Below, in pieces: positions 30,321 to 39,338 of a DNA stretch of 64,000 nt. How positions within the stretch are numbered: position 1 is the first letter of the stretch; each line of letters begins with the position of its first letter. The notes beneath the pieces were generated by a model. It ran no database searches and was not told where the DNA came from. It saw only the letters and a list, made by a program, of their open reading frames with translations. The DNA comes from Murdochiella massiliensis (GTDB lineage: Bacteria > Bacillota > Clostridia > Tissierellales > Peptoniphilaceae). A program made the position numbers and the translations under genes. The DNA is taken from positions 620,001-684,000 of the forward strand of contig NZ_FIZW01000002.1 of the NCBI RefSeq assembly GCF_900059565.1. The letters run 5' to 3'.

Positions 30321-33108
30321 GCAACTCCTCCTCTCGTGGACAACATTCACGCATCGGACAGGTCCTGCAATGCGTTTGATTCCCGGTTCTCGCTGAAAAA
30401 TCGCCCTGTTCAATGGCAGCAACGGTTTCTCGAATTTCCTGTAAAAACGGCTCGCGTTCCCCTATCGGAAAAGAAAATTCGTCGCGAGGATGCTCCGATT
30501 CCTCAGCTGCGGTATAGTACAGCATTTGACCTGCTGTTTCCTCTGTAGCAATTCCCTTTGTCCCTTCAGCCTGCATTGGAGAAAGCAGACAGCGATAAAA
30601 GCGCAGCTGATCACGATACACGTTCTCCTGTTCCGGTGCCGGACGAGCGGTCTTAAAGTCGACGATCCATTTTCCTTCCTCTAATACAAGATCCATCTTG
30701 CCTTCCAACACATGATGATCGAGAAGGGCATGTACTTCCTGCTCAACGCCCGTAATCTGCGTCGGCAAAAACGGTTCCGCACGATGAAGCGCCAAAACCT
30801 GCTCCTCGGCGCATTTTCCGTCGTCCGCATCCAACACCGCACCGGAACGTTCCATTCCGTTACGTACTAATTGTACCATGGAGAGCACGGCCTCATCCGT
30901 CGGCTTTTCTCCATGTTCCACCATAAAACGATAATATCGTGCTAAGGATTCATGTACCAACGTTCCGCGATCCGCCGCACGATTCGGCTTCGTAGGCATA
31001 TGCATTTTGCGCAGGAAATAATACTGTCTCGGGCAACGACGATAGCAGGCAATGTCGCTGGTAAAGGCAAAGCGATGGCTTTCCGGCGCCGGATCGGACG
31101 GATAGAACACACAGGATTGCACCGTTTGCGCAGAAATCGCGGGATCATCTTTTCCATAGCGGATACCCGTTTCCACCAACAGCGATTTCGCACGCGTTCG
31201 TGCCGTATACATAAGGCGCGCGTGATCCATCTGCTCGGCAATGCCGGGAGAAAGCGGCTCGCCAAGCGACGGAGATCGCGTAAGACGGGCAATTCCGCTT
31301 CGCGAAGTAAACGCGGAACGCGGATCCGATTCCACCAGAAAGACAACCGAATATTCCAGTCCCTTGGATTGATGAATGGTAAATAGCGAAAGGGCATCCG
31401 AAACATCCGTTTCCTGTTCTTCCCGCAAAGCCGCCTGTCTCGTACGATTCAGCAGAGGAAGCCAGCGGCCGAACAGAATCGCGCTTTGGCGGACGATATT
31501 GTCCTGCGTCAGTCGACTCTCCGCCTCCGGATCTACGGCCAACATGGCCAACAAATCTGTCAATACATTGCGCACTGCGCCAAGGTGCGCTTCCGCGCCG
31601 TCTTCATTGCAAAGCGCTTTTTTTATCGTTGCTTTAAGCGGCGAAACGCCCAGAAGACCATAACAGAGATCAAGAAAAACGATCGTTTCGCCTTCCGCAA
31701 GGCGTTTCCGAAACGCCTGTGCATACTTTTCCTGTTCCGCAAAATCCCGCTTGGGAATGTTCATCGCATAGGCAACGAACGGATCCAGCATAGAACGCGT
31801 AAGAAGATGTTCGTCCATTGCCTGCTTCAAAAACGGACGAAATGCCAATGTGAGGCTGCCCAAAAAGCGGCGGACATCCCGATCTGCCATCAGTGTCCCA
31901 CCGCGCGGCATGTTGACGGGAATACCGCGTTTATGCAATGTTTGCGCAAGCGTAATCATCATCGGAGAGCGTACCGAGAAAGAAAGAATCGCCATATCCT
32001 CATATGGCAGCCCCTTCGTATGCAAGAGCAAAAGCGAATCGGCTACCCGCTCAGCCCAAACGGACGCATCGGCACAAAATAACTGTTGTACCGCCGCATC
32101 ATGACGACGCGTAGAATCCGCCGGAAACAGCGCTTTGTCCTCACGCAACTGTGCGGTAGGCGCAGCCGAAGACATCATTTGGACGTCACGTCGAAATGCA
32201 CGCTCGGCTCTATCCAGAATCATGCCGTCACTACGGTAGTTTTCCTCCAAACGAATGACGGTCGTATCCGCATAACGATCGGCAAACGAAAGCAGATTGT
32301 GTACACTTGCTCCACGGAAGCGATACAGACTTTGATCGCTGTCGCCCACCACGCAGAGGTTTCCGCTCTTTTGTTGCAATAAACGAAGAATCTGCTCCTG
32401 AATTGGATTCGTATCCTGATACTCATCCACCATCAGATAGCGGCACTTTTCCTGTTCTGCCGATAGGATGTCCGGATTCTGTTTTAATAGTAAATACGCA
32501 CTGAAGAGCATCTCACTGAAATCCATCACGTTGTGGCGCATCAAAAGCTGACGATACTGTTGAAGCGCCTCTTTTGCAGCGGTAGTCGCCGCATCCTGTG
32601 GACGAAAATCGACAAAGCCTTCGCGAAGCTGATCAAATAGCCGACACCATGCGTTTACCGCTCTCGGAGCTTCCGGTGATAAGGCAATTCCGAGCGTTTC
32701 AATGTGCGGAATAGCGCGAAACGAAGAAAGATGAGCGGCAACCAAGGCCTGTTTAGCCATATCGTTCAGCGGTTTTACTCCAGGACCGAATCCGGCACGA
32801 TCGGCCGCCTTTTCCACAATAGCACCCGCAAGATGGTGGAAATTACCGACATGTACTTTTCCGGCGTCCTGCGCGCGCCCGGCATCCGCCAACAGGCGAG
32901 ATAGACGTACAACCACTTCCTGCGTGGCTTTACGCGTGAAGGTCGTCACCGTAATCTCTTTGGGCAAAACGCCTTTTTCCCGAATGAGATATGCCGTGCG
33001 CTGAACAAGCGTGCGCGTTTTCCCCGTTCCGGGGCCGGCAAGGATGAGCACATGTCCCTCGGTCGTACGGATCGCTTGTTTCTGTTTTTCGTTGGCCCTG
33101 TCCATCAT
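30286..33108 (-). CDS. UvrD-type helicase fused to a PD-(D/E)XK Fe-S nuclease domain
   Basis: A 940-aa protein with a superfamily 1A helicase in front (Q-motif NEKQKQAI, Walker A LAGPGTGKT, box II VDEYQDTN, GDSDQSLYRFRGA, LEENYRS, motif V TIHQSKGLEYSVVFL, motif VI MYTARTRA). Behind is a RecB/AddB-like nuclease with KMDLVLEEGKWIVDFKTA, and cysteines in CYRRCPRQY and HCRTCPMRECCP that fit an iron-sulfur-stapled nuclease. One chain thus combines unwinding and cutting, like a compact AddAB/RecBCD part. Likely role: recombination repair or end processing. The ABC transporter genes downstream overlap it but need not share a function. Confidence 0.9.
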   Translation of the reverse strand: MMDRANEKQKQAIRTTEGHVLILAGPGTGKTRTLVQRTAYLIREKGVLPKEITVTTFTRKATQEVVVRLSRLLADAGRAQDAGKVHVGNFHHLAGAIVEKAADRAGFGPGVKPLNDMAKQALVAAHLSSFRAIPHIETLGIALSPEAPRAVNAWCRLFDQLREGFVDFRPQDAATTAAKEALQQYRQLLMRHNVMDFSEMLFSAYLLLKQNPDILSAEQEKCRYLMVDEYQDTNPIQEQILRLLQQKSGNLCVVGDSDQSLYRFRGASVHNLLSFADRYADTTVIRLEENYRSDGMILDRAERAFRRDVQMMSSAAPTAQLREDKALFPADSTRRHDAAVQQLFCADASVWAERVADSLLLLHTKGLPYEDMAILSFSVRSPMMITLAQTLHKRGIPVNMPRGGTLMADRDVRRFLGSLTLAFRPFLKQAMDEHLLTRSMLDPFVAYAMNIPKRDFAEQEKYAQAFRKRLAEGETIVFLDLCYGLLGVSPLKATIKKALCNEDGAEAHLGAVRNVLTDLLAMLAVDPEAESRLTQDNIVRQSAILFGRWLPLLNRTRQAALREEQETDVSDALSLFTIHQSKGLEYSVVFLVESDPRSAFTSRSGIARLTRSPSLGEPLSPGIAEQMDHARLMYTARTRAKSLLVETGIRYGKDDPAISAQTVQSCVFYPSDPAPESHRFAFTSDIACYRRCPRQYYFLRKMHMPTKPNRAADRGTLVHESLARYYRFMVEHGEKPTDEAVLSMVQLVRNGMERSGAVLDADDGKCAEEQVLALHRAEPFLPTQITGVEQEVHALLDHHVLEGKMDLVLEEGKWIVDFKTARPAPEQENVYRDQLRFYRCLLSPMQAEGTKGIATEETAGQMLYYTAAEESEHPRDEFSFPIGEREPFLQEIRETVAAIEQGDFSARTGNQTHCRTCPMRECCPREEELHEREETRVDHS

Positions 33109-33210
33109 AACCGCCTTTCTTTTTCCATTCTATCAAAGGCTGCCGGACTGTCGGTTTTTTTTGGAACGGAACACAGAAAAAAGCCCCTGCGTATTGAGCG
33201 GCCGTCGTGC

Positions 33211-33240
33211 TTGTTCTGTGCCCGCTTTCTATGCTATGAT
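33211..33240 (+). promoter_or_regulatory. Candidate promoter of the deacetylase-queT pair
   Basis: TTGTTC (33211-33216), 18 bp, TATGAT (33235-33240) preceded by TGC (extended -10). GGGAGG and the ATG follow 12-23 bp later, so the leader is short. Confidence 0.5.
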
Positions 33241-33262
33241 GCGGAGGAAAAGGGAGGTCAAT

Positions 33263-34444
33263 ATGTTAGAGGAGAATAACAATTCAAATACACCAAGACG
33301 CTCGAGGACGGATAGGTCGGGCGAGCCGAGGACAGGTGCATCGACCGAGAACACTTCGCGCCCCATGCGTAGTACAAGACATCGTAATCCGCATTCCGCA
33401 CCGGATTTGCCGGAGCGCCGAAAACGACGCCAGAAACGGCGGGAACGGCGAATGATTCTGGGGACAATACTTGTCCTCATTCTTCTCATTCTTGCGTTTT
33501 CGCTGTTATTCTCGCTGTGGAAACATCTATCGTCACCGGAAAGCACAACACCGACGGTATCTTCACTTTCTTCCGCGACGGAGGAAGTCTCCTCCTCTCC
33601 GAGTTCCTCCCTATCCGAGGATCAAAGCGATCGTTCCGCTTCCTCTTCGGAAGCAGCGGAAACAGGCGGAATCTTTTCCGGCATCGCTCAGCCCAATGCC
33701 AATACGACGGAAGTCAAACAGAATGCCGGCGGTACCGGAAAGAACCACAATCGCGCAGCTGGTGTCTATGCGTATAATACCGCCGATGTAAATGATGCGA
33801 TGTACAACGGCAAAACGATATTTACCGAAAAATTAGCTTTCCTCACGTTTGATGACGGTGTGGATGCGGCGTCGACGCCGCTTCTGTTGGATACGCTGAA
33901 AGAGCTTGGCGTACCGGCGACCTTCTTTATGGTCGGACAATCGTTCACGGCGGAAAATAAACCGCTTTTGGAACGAACCCTTGCGGAAGGACATGCCTTG
34001 GCGTTCCATTCCTTCGATCATGACTACGATAAGCTTTATCCGGGCGGCGTCGGTAATGCTACCGAAATTCTCGCACAATACCACAAATCAAAAGACGCAC
34101 TGCAGGCGCTTCTGGGTAAAGAAGTCGATCCCAAGCCCTGGCGTTATCCGGGCGGCCATATGTCCTGGGACGGTCTGGAAGAAGCCGATGCTGAGCTGAA
34201 AAAAGAAGGCGTCGAGTGGATGGACTGGAATTGCCTCAACGGCGACGCCGAAGGCTCTACATCGCCGGATTCCACAGAAGGGCAGGTAAGTCGCATCCTG
34301 GAGGCGTGGGAAGCCTACGGTAAACCGAACGTCATCACCATTCTGATGCATGATACCGCCGCGAAAACGCTCACGCGCAATTCCCTTCCTGCCATCGTTC
34401 ATGCGCTACAGGAGCAGGGCTTCTCGTTCGGTGTACTGGAGTGA
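33263..34444 (+). CDS. Membrane-anchored polysaccharide deacetylase (NodB domain)
   Basis: A 393-aa protein that probably removes acetyl groups from peptidoglycan sugars outside the cell, a modification that blocks lysozyme. A 75-residue basic cytoplasmic segment (RRKRRQKRRERR) precedes one membrane helix (about 75-95) and a Ser/Glu-rich stalk. The NodB domain (about 195-390) has the metal/catalytic motifs TFDDG, HSFDH, RYPGG and the late LMHD. The start at 33263 has GGGAGG ahead; the upstream in-frame extension overlaps the helicase promoter region. QueT follows after 7 bp. Confidence 0.92.
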   Translation: MLEENNNSNTPRRSRTDRSGEPRTGASTENTSRPMRSTRHRNPHSAPDLPERRKRRQKRRERRMILGTILVLILLILAFSLLFSLWKHLSSPESTTPTVSSLSSATEEVSSSPSSSLSEDQSDRSASSSEAAETGGIFSGIAQPNANTTEVKQNAGGTGKNHNRAAGVYAYNTADVNDAMYNGKTIFTEKLAFLTFDDGVDAASTPLLLDTLKELGVPATFFMVGQSFTAENKPLLERTLAEGHALAFHSFDHDYDKLYPGGVGNATEILAQYHKSKDALQALLGKEVDPKPWRYPGGHMSWDGLEEADAELKKEGVEWMDWNCLNGDAEGSTSPDSTEGQVSRILEAWEAYGKPNVITILMHDTAAKTLTRNSLPAIVHALQEQGFSFGVLE

Positions 34445-34451
34445 GGTTTAC

Positions 34452-35006
34452 ATGAACAAAACGAATTCTTTCTCTTCCCTCTTGTCGGCCAGAACGCTGG
34501 CCCGTCAAGGCATCATCGCCTCCGTCTACGTTATCTTTACGCTTTCGGGATTCGGTTTCAGTTATGGCCCGGTGCAATTCCGCTATGCGGAAGTGATGAC
34601 ATGGCTGGCCTTCTTTGATCCCAAAAACGTTATTGGACTCACTCTCGGCTGTCTGGTGGCGAATATGTGGAGCCCTTTCGGTGCCATCGACATGGTCATC
34701 GGCACACTGGGAACGCTTTTTTCAACGCTCTTAATGGCCAGAGTTTCCTCGAAATGGCTCGCCTCGCTCTTTCCCGCCGCCTTTTCTTTTCTCTACAGCG
34801 GTGAAGCCTGGTTTTTAGGGGAAATCACCGCTGATTTGTTTCCCCTGGTAACGGCGCAAATCATGCTCTCGCAATTTATTATCACAGCGGTGATCGGTTT
34901 GCCGCTTTGGACCTTTTTATGGCGAAACAAACTGGTTCGTGAAACCTTATCCGATCCGGTTTCGGGGCGTGACGACAAAAGCAGGTGCGGTAAAATAGTC
35001 GCGTAA
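34452..35006 (+). CDS. queT: QueT-family queuosine-precursor transporter (ECF S-component)
   Basis: A 184-aa membrane protein with about six helices, matching QueT: an ARQGIIASVYVIFTL first helix, then QFRYAEVMTWLAFF, GLTLGCLVANMWSPFG and the later GEITADLFPL. It would import a queuosine precursor with a shared ECF energising module that is not in this window. No preQ1 riboswitch is seen; it is expressed from the deacetylase promoter. Its last 60 bp overlap the 3' end of the convergent ATP-grasp gene, so its hydrophilic tail (SDPVSGRDDKSRCGK) is antisense to that coding end. Confidence 0.9.
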   Translation: MNKTNSFSSLLSARTLARQGIIASVYVIFTLSGFGFSYGPVQFRYAEVMTWLAFFDPKNVIGLTLGCLVANMWSPFGAIDMVIGTLGTLFSTLLMARVSSKWLASLFPAAFSFLYSGEAWFLGEITADLFPLVTAQIMLSQFIITAVIGLPLWTFLWRNKLVRETLSDPVSGRDDKSRCGKIVA

Positions 35007-36380
35007 ACCGGAAATCATATGGTGTTGTCCGATGCGCACATAACAGCCGGCAAATTGTTCATCAAAGAGGAAACAGCCGAGCACGTGCCCGAAAGGCTTC
35101 ACCACAAAAGGTCCGGCGGTTTCCGGTGTATCGGCTTCGTTCAACGCTTGAGCAAAGGAAACGATCTGCTCATCAGCCAAGCTCGGCGCATCATTCAATC
35201 CGTTTTGTAAAAACAAAAACGGCGTCGGATCATTGTCTACAAATTCCTGTGCAATATATTTCTCATATGGGAGCGCATCCACCAGCGACTCCCATTCTTT
35301 CTGTGTATAATCACGGCCGATGACGACCCCCTGTGAACCATAGGAATTGTAAGGCTTAAGAATATAGGCATCCTTATGTTGGATCACTTCCCTTTTGTCG
35401 TCGGACGCGGTTATTTCCCAGGTCATCGGAATACGTCGAGCAATGAATTCCCGTTCTTCCTCCGTCAGCAAGGACTTCGTCTCGTCTTTATGCAACATGG
35501 TAAAGGTGGTTTTGGCATGCATCACCTGGGAACGGAATGAGCCGAAAGAGAGAAACGCGCCGGCACGATATGCTTCTTCAAACGCCTGAGCTTCTTTCCG
35601 CACGGTGAGAAAGTCGGAAGTGACCAATCGGCGGTAGACGAGGTCAATCGCCAGCGGCTTCCCGTTTTCTTCCTTCGCCCACAATTTTCCCTCCGCAAAA
35701 TGTAAATCGCGGACATCGACAACGACCGCACGGACACCGGCAGCGGCAAAACGGTCACGATAGACGTCAAACTCCATTCGTGTACCTTTTTCCAAAATAT
35801 CGACAATGGCAACGCTCTCCGCTTCCCGCCCACGAATCTGCCGATAACGAGCAAGAAACGCCGAAACAAGAGAATCAAAAAGGGAAAAGGGCGATAGGTA
35901 CCAATCCTCCTGCATATCCTGCATAATCCGACTTTGAACGAGCAGTTCACCCAGAACGCGATCTTCGTTCATCGCAGAGGCTCCGTCGGTATTCAGTTCG
36001 CAAAAACGATAGTCATTTCCCCCGCGATAAAAAATGTCGTAACGGCCGACCGGAACGGGAATATCATAGCCCGGATCCAATAAAATGAGTTCTTCCATTT
36101 CCGGATCAAAGTGAAATCCCTTGCGATAGTCCGGATTTTTTACGTACTCCGCCGTCACTTTTCGACCGATGGAGACCATCGTGCGTATCATTTCCTGAAA
36201 CGTTTCCACATCCTCCTGCGTCAAAAACATCCCCTGATACGTCATCGGAACTTCCTGACCATGATACAGCCGACGCTTCTCCACGCTTCCATCGATCAAT
36301 GACCGGGCATCTTCGGCATATCGGTCGGGATTTTTCATTACGCGACGAATATACTCTTGTGTAAATTCAGGATAAAACAT
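34947..36380 (-). CDS. Glutathionylspermidine-synthase-like ATP-grasp ligase
   Basis: A 477-aa enzyme of the glutathionylspermidine synthase C-terminal family (pre-ATP-grasp plus ATP-grasp). It has the substrate-side block FYRGGNDYRFCELNTDGASAMNEDR, LKPYNSYGSQGVVIGRDY (nucleotide-binding loop) and IAQEFVDNDPTP. There is no amidase domain, so it is a ligase only. It overlaps by 14 bp the gene of a GCS2-type glutamate-cysteine ligase, which suggests that it adds an amine or amino acid to a gamma-glutamyl product. The partner substrate cannot be read from sequence. Confidence 0.82.
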   Translation of the reverse strand: MFYPEFTQEYIRRVMKNPDRYAEDARSLIDGSVEKRRLYHGQEVPMTYQGMFLTQEDVETFQEMIRTMVSIGRKVTAEYVKNPDYRKGFHFDPEMEELILLDPGYDIPVPVGRYDIFYRGGNDYRFCELNTDGASAMNEDRVLGELLVQSRIMQDMQEDWYLSPFSLFDSLVSAFLARYRQIRGREAESVAIVDILEKGTRMEFDVYRDRFAAAGVRAVVVDVRDLHFAEGKLWAKEENGKPLAIDLVYRRLVTSDFLTVRKEAQAFEEAYRAGAFLSFGSFRSQVMHAKTTFTMLHKDETKSLLTEEEREFIARRIPMTWEITASDDKREVIQHKDAYILKPYNSYGSQGVVIGRDYTQKEWESLVDALPYEKYIAQEFVDNDPTPFLFLQNGLNDAPSLADEQIVSFAQALNEADTPETAGPFVVKPFGHVLGCFLFDEQFAGCYVRIGQHHMISGLRDYFTAPAFVVTPRNRIG

Positions 36381-37692
36381 GACGCACTTCCAACTTTCTT
36401 AACGTTTCCGTCCATCCTTCACGTTCCACCAGACGTTCGATTTCCAAACGCGGGGTGTCAAGGTTATTCCACATTTTCTCTAAGGGAACAAGAAATGCTG
36501 CTTCCTGCTCGCTTAATCCTTCTCGAGCCATGGCGCAAAGGGCCGTTCCCCAATGGGCAAAATAATCGCCGTGATAATATGCTTGAATTCCATTATCTCT
36601 ACCGGCATTTTTCCCCCGTTCCACCCAATCCGCCTGCATGGGCGTGAAACGCTCTTCCAGGCGGCGCAAGGTATCCATGTTGTAGAGCAGTCCTTTAAAG
36701 AGAGCCATAGCGCCGAAAGCATAGGGCGCGGCAATCGAATCCATCATGCGAATCTCCATCACCTGTTTCGCCCGCACATCCGGAAAAACAATGGACATGC
36801 CGTGGCGAACAAAGCGATCGAGTTCCTCTTCGTCCTTTGCCTCATCAAGAAGTTCATGCAGCGGACGATTTCCGGTTGCGACGACCTTCCCGTCTTTCGG
36901 CAGAAAAATCGGCGGTGCGGAAAGCACCCAATCCGCATAGCGATCCACACCGAAATCCGCAGAAAACACATCCGCCGGAAAGCCGGTGCGTGCCGGATCC
37001 GTTCGCCGCCAGATCTCCTGACGGGCATTATACGTCGTGAGTCGTTTTCCCTCGTTATCCACAGCGGAATCGAAAAGCGTATAGAGAATCGGGGAGAGCG
37101 CGGTCAAGACACGATATTTGCTGCAAAAATCGCGGTCGCTTCCGACATCAACCGAAACTTGCAAGGCGGCACTTTTGCGCATCATCGTACGCGCCAAGTC
37201 CCCTGTATTACACAAATAGGCATCCATCATGTGATAGCGGGATTTCGGCAAAAGCGGAATGTCCTCAACAGCGTTGAACGGATCCAGGCCAATCGTCACC
37301 AGCATATAACCCAGCGGATCCAATATTTCATACAGATCATCCAACATGGCCTGGTATCGGCGTTGGATAATGGCCACCGACTCCGAGGGAGCGAGCGAAA
37401 ATTCAAGCTGCGCGCCCGGTTCCAACGTGATGCTGCTGCCCAGTTTTTCGAGCGCGAGAAGATGACCTTCTTCCCAAGTGGTCGTCCAGTCCGTATGACG
37501 TTGAGCAAACGCCCGCAAAATGCCCTCGATGCCATTCTCGCCCGGATACAGGATGCGTTTTCCGCTTTGCCGGTCGAAAACGAAGTGCTCAATTTCCGGG
37601 CCTACTTGCCATCGAATTCGATCGGTATACCCGGCGCGAATCACGTTCGTGATCTGCCGTCTTTTTTCTTCTTCCGTCAACATTCTGTTCAT
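36367..37692 (-). CDS. GCS2-family glutamate--cysteine ligase-like enzyme
   Basis: A 441-aa carboxylate-amine ligase. Metal/ATP-site features of the GCS2 family are seen: VGPEIEHFVFD near the start, LEPGAQLEFSLAPSES (about 95-110), the middle LQVSVDVGS, and QVMEIRMMDSIAAPYAFGAM. Family members make gamma-glutamylcysteine (plant-type GshA, EgtA) or related dipeptides. The neighbouring ATP-grasp enzyme would use the product, so the pair may make glutathione or another gamma-glutamyl compound. I start at the ATG ending at 37692 because AAAGGCGGAG precedes it. Cysteine as substrate is an inference. Confidence 0.85.
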   Translation of the reverse strand: MNRMLTEEEKRRQITNVIRAGYTDRIRWQVGPEIEHFVFDRQSGKRILYPGENGIEGILRAFAQRHTDWTTTWEEGHLLALEKLGSSITLEPGAQLEFSLAPSESVAIIQRRYQAMLDDLYEILDPLGYMLVTIGLDPFNAVEDIPLLPKSRYHMMDAYLCNTGDLARTMMRKSAALQVSVDVGSDRDFCSKYRVLTALSPILYTLFDSAVDNEGKRLTTYNARQEIWRRTDPARTGFPADVFSADFGVDRYADWVLSAPPIFLPKDGKVVATGNRPLHELLDEAKDEEELDRFVRHGMSIVFPDVRAKQVMEIRMMDSIAAPYAFGAMALFKGLLYNMDTLRRLEERFTPMQADWVERGKNAGRDNGIQAYYHGDYFAHWGTALCAMAREGLSEQEAAFLVPLEKMWNNLDTPRLEIERLVEREGWTETLRKLEVRHVLS

Positions 37693-37802
37693 GTCTCCGC
37701 CTTTCCCGGTTGATTTCATTTTCAGCGCATTTCAGACGGCGGCAACTTTATCGACGCATACCTCATCCCCGGTTTCCGCCTGTCTTTTTTGTCCGTGTAG
37801 GG

Positions 37803-37808
37803 TATAAT
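37803..37808 (+). promoter_or_regulatory. Candidate -10 box of the MBL-HAD gene pair
   Basis: A perfect TATAAT at 37803-37808, 28 bp before the start codon. The -35 (TGTCTT, 16 bp upstream) is weak. Confidence 0.45.
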
Positions 37809-37836
37809 CGAAAAAGCACCGATGAAAGGAACGATC

Positions 37837-38595
37837 ATGTCCCATACGCTTACCATTCAATATTTATACAACAGCGGCTTCACCATCGATTATCAGGATA
37901 CCTTCGTCGTCATTGATTATTGGAAGGGTGATCTGGTGTTGCCGACGAACAAAAGGATTTTGTTTATAGTTACCCATGCGCATGCAGATCACTACAATCC
38001 GGCTATTTTCTCTTTCCCCGGAAGTGAAGATGCACTCTATGTGCTTTCGGAAGATGTGGAGCGAATAGAAGAACAGGGAAATATTCTTCAACTGAGCAGC
38101 AGCCCGGCGCAAACCCGCGCACGAAAAATCGCCTATAATGCTGCACGCACGCGCCGTGTCGAACCCAATATGCAATTTGACTTCGGCGGAATGTCTTTTC
38201 AAACCTTTCCTTCCACCGATCAGGGCTTCTCGATCCTGTTCACATTACATCAAGTGAATTTTTTCCATGCCGGCGATTTGAACGCCTGGAAATGGCCTTC
38301 TTTTTCAGAGGCTGAGCAGAAGCGGGAGGTACGCGATTATCTGCGAGTTCTTCGGGAAGTGACGGTCCATCCTATCGATATCGGTTTCGGCGTAGTGGAT
38401 CCGCGACTGGAAGAAAATGCCATGCTTGGCGGAGCCTATTTTCTCAAACATCTGCATCCGCAGATATTCATTCCCATGCATTTTCGCGACCATCCCGAAA
38501 TCACCGAAGAATTTCATTCACGCTATCGCAGCGATACGGGCACGCTGATTCAGACGATTACCCATGCCGGTGAACGCTTCGTGATTCAGGCATAG
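37837..38595 (+). CDS. Metallo-beta-lactamase-fold hydrolase
   Basis: A 252-aa cytosolic protein with the MBL zinc motif THAHADHYNP (about residue 48), a second metal ligand in NFFHAGDLNAWKW and a third in IPMHFRDH. This matches the UlaG-like/MBL-fold subgroup with poorly known substrates. The start at 37837 has GAAAGGA upstream; an ATG 15 bases earlier overlaps that site. A HAD phosphatase gene follows after 12 bp. Confidence 0.88.
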   Translation: MSHTLTIQYLYNSGFTIDYQDTFVVIDYWKGDLVLPTNKRILFIVTHAHADHYNPAIFSFPGSEDALYVLSEDVERIEEQGNILQLSSSPAQTRARKIAYNAARTRRVEPNMQFDFGGMSFQTFPSTDQGFSILFTLHQVNFFHAGDLNAWKWPSFSEAEQKREVRDYLRVLREVTVHPIDIGFGVVDPRLEENAMLGGAYFLKHLHPQIFIPMHFRDHPEITEEFHSRYRSDTGTLIQTITHAGERFVIQA

Positions 38596-38607
38596 AAAGG
38601 ACCTTAC

Positions 38608-39273
38608 ATGCTCAACTATTTATTCATCGACTTTGACGGCGTCATCACCGATACCGAAAAGGAAGTCTATTGTCTTATGCGCGACTGGATCCTCGAGCAT
38701 ACCGGTCATGCCCTAACACTGGAGGAATATGCCATCGCTGCAGGCGCATGGCATGTGGAATTGGTCAACTATTTCAAACGGGAATATCACATCGATCTGG
38801 ATGAAATGGGATTTACACTTTTTTGTCATACGCTCGAAGAGAGAGCACTCGGTCGTCTTCCCCTAATGCCCGGCGTTGCACGCTGGTTGGCGGACGCCGA
38901 GTCCCTCGGTATTCGTTGCGCCATCGTCTCCTCCAATCGAGCCGAAACGATTCATTCGCGCCTGGATTTCTTAGGCCTTCGTGACCGCTTCGCGTTCGTC
39001 CTCACGGCGGACGACGCCGTCGCCTTAAAGCCCGACCCGGATCTCTATCTTCAGGCCTTGCAACGAGCAAACGTAACGCCGCATGAAGCTCTGGTCATCG
39101 AGGATTCTATGAATGGCGTTCGTGCCGCTGCTGCCGCCGGTCTACGCGCCTTAGCGGTGCCTTGTAGCGTGACAAGTGGCTATGCCTTTGACGAAGCCTG
39201 GTGGAAGCTGGATTCACTGGAAGATGTCCCGCTATCCGCCGTGGCGGAGCGTTTTGCTCGGGAAGTGAAATAG
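38608..39273 (+). CDS. HAD-superfamily phosphatase/phosphoglucomutase-like protein
   Basis: A 221-aa HAD hydrolase of the beta-phosphoglucomutase-like group. Motif I is DFDGVITDTE (nucleophile Asp near residue 8), motif II SSNR, motif III LKPDPDLY and motif IV IEDSMNGVRAA, with a helical cap between I and II. It probably acts on a sugar phosphate. It ends before a strong bidirectional terminator. Confidence 0.9.
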   Translation: MLNYLFIDFDGVITDTEKEVYCLMRDWILEHTGHALTLEEYAIAAGAWHVELVNYFKREYHIDLDEMGFTLFCHTLEERALGRLPLMPGVARWLADAESLGIRCAIVSSNRAETIHSRLDFLGLRDRFAFVLTADDAVALKPDPDLYLQALQRANVTPHEALVIEDSMNGVRAAAAAGLRALAVPCSVTSGYAFDEAWWKLDSLEDVPLSAVAERFAREVK

Positions 39274-39290
39274 CGACTTGTTCCGGAAAT

Positions 39291-39328
39291 AAAAAAGAAG
39301 CGACGGAGCTGTCCGTCGCTTCTTTTTT
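39291..39328. terminator. Bidirectional terminator between the HAD gene and ackA
   Basis: A perfect 17-bp stem (39291-39307 with 39312-39328, four-base loop). AAAAAA on one side and TTTTTT on the other serve both converging genes. Confidence 0.93.
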
Positions 39329-39338
39329 CTGTTCGTGT

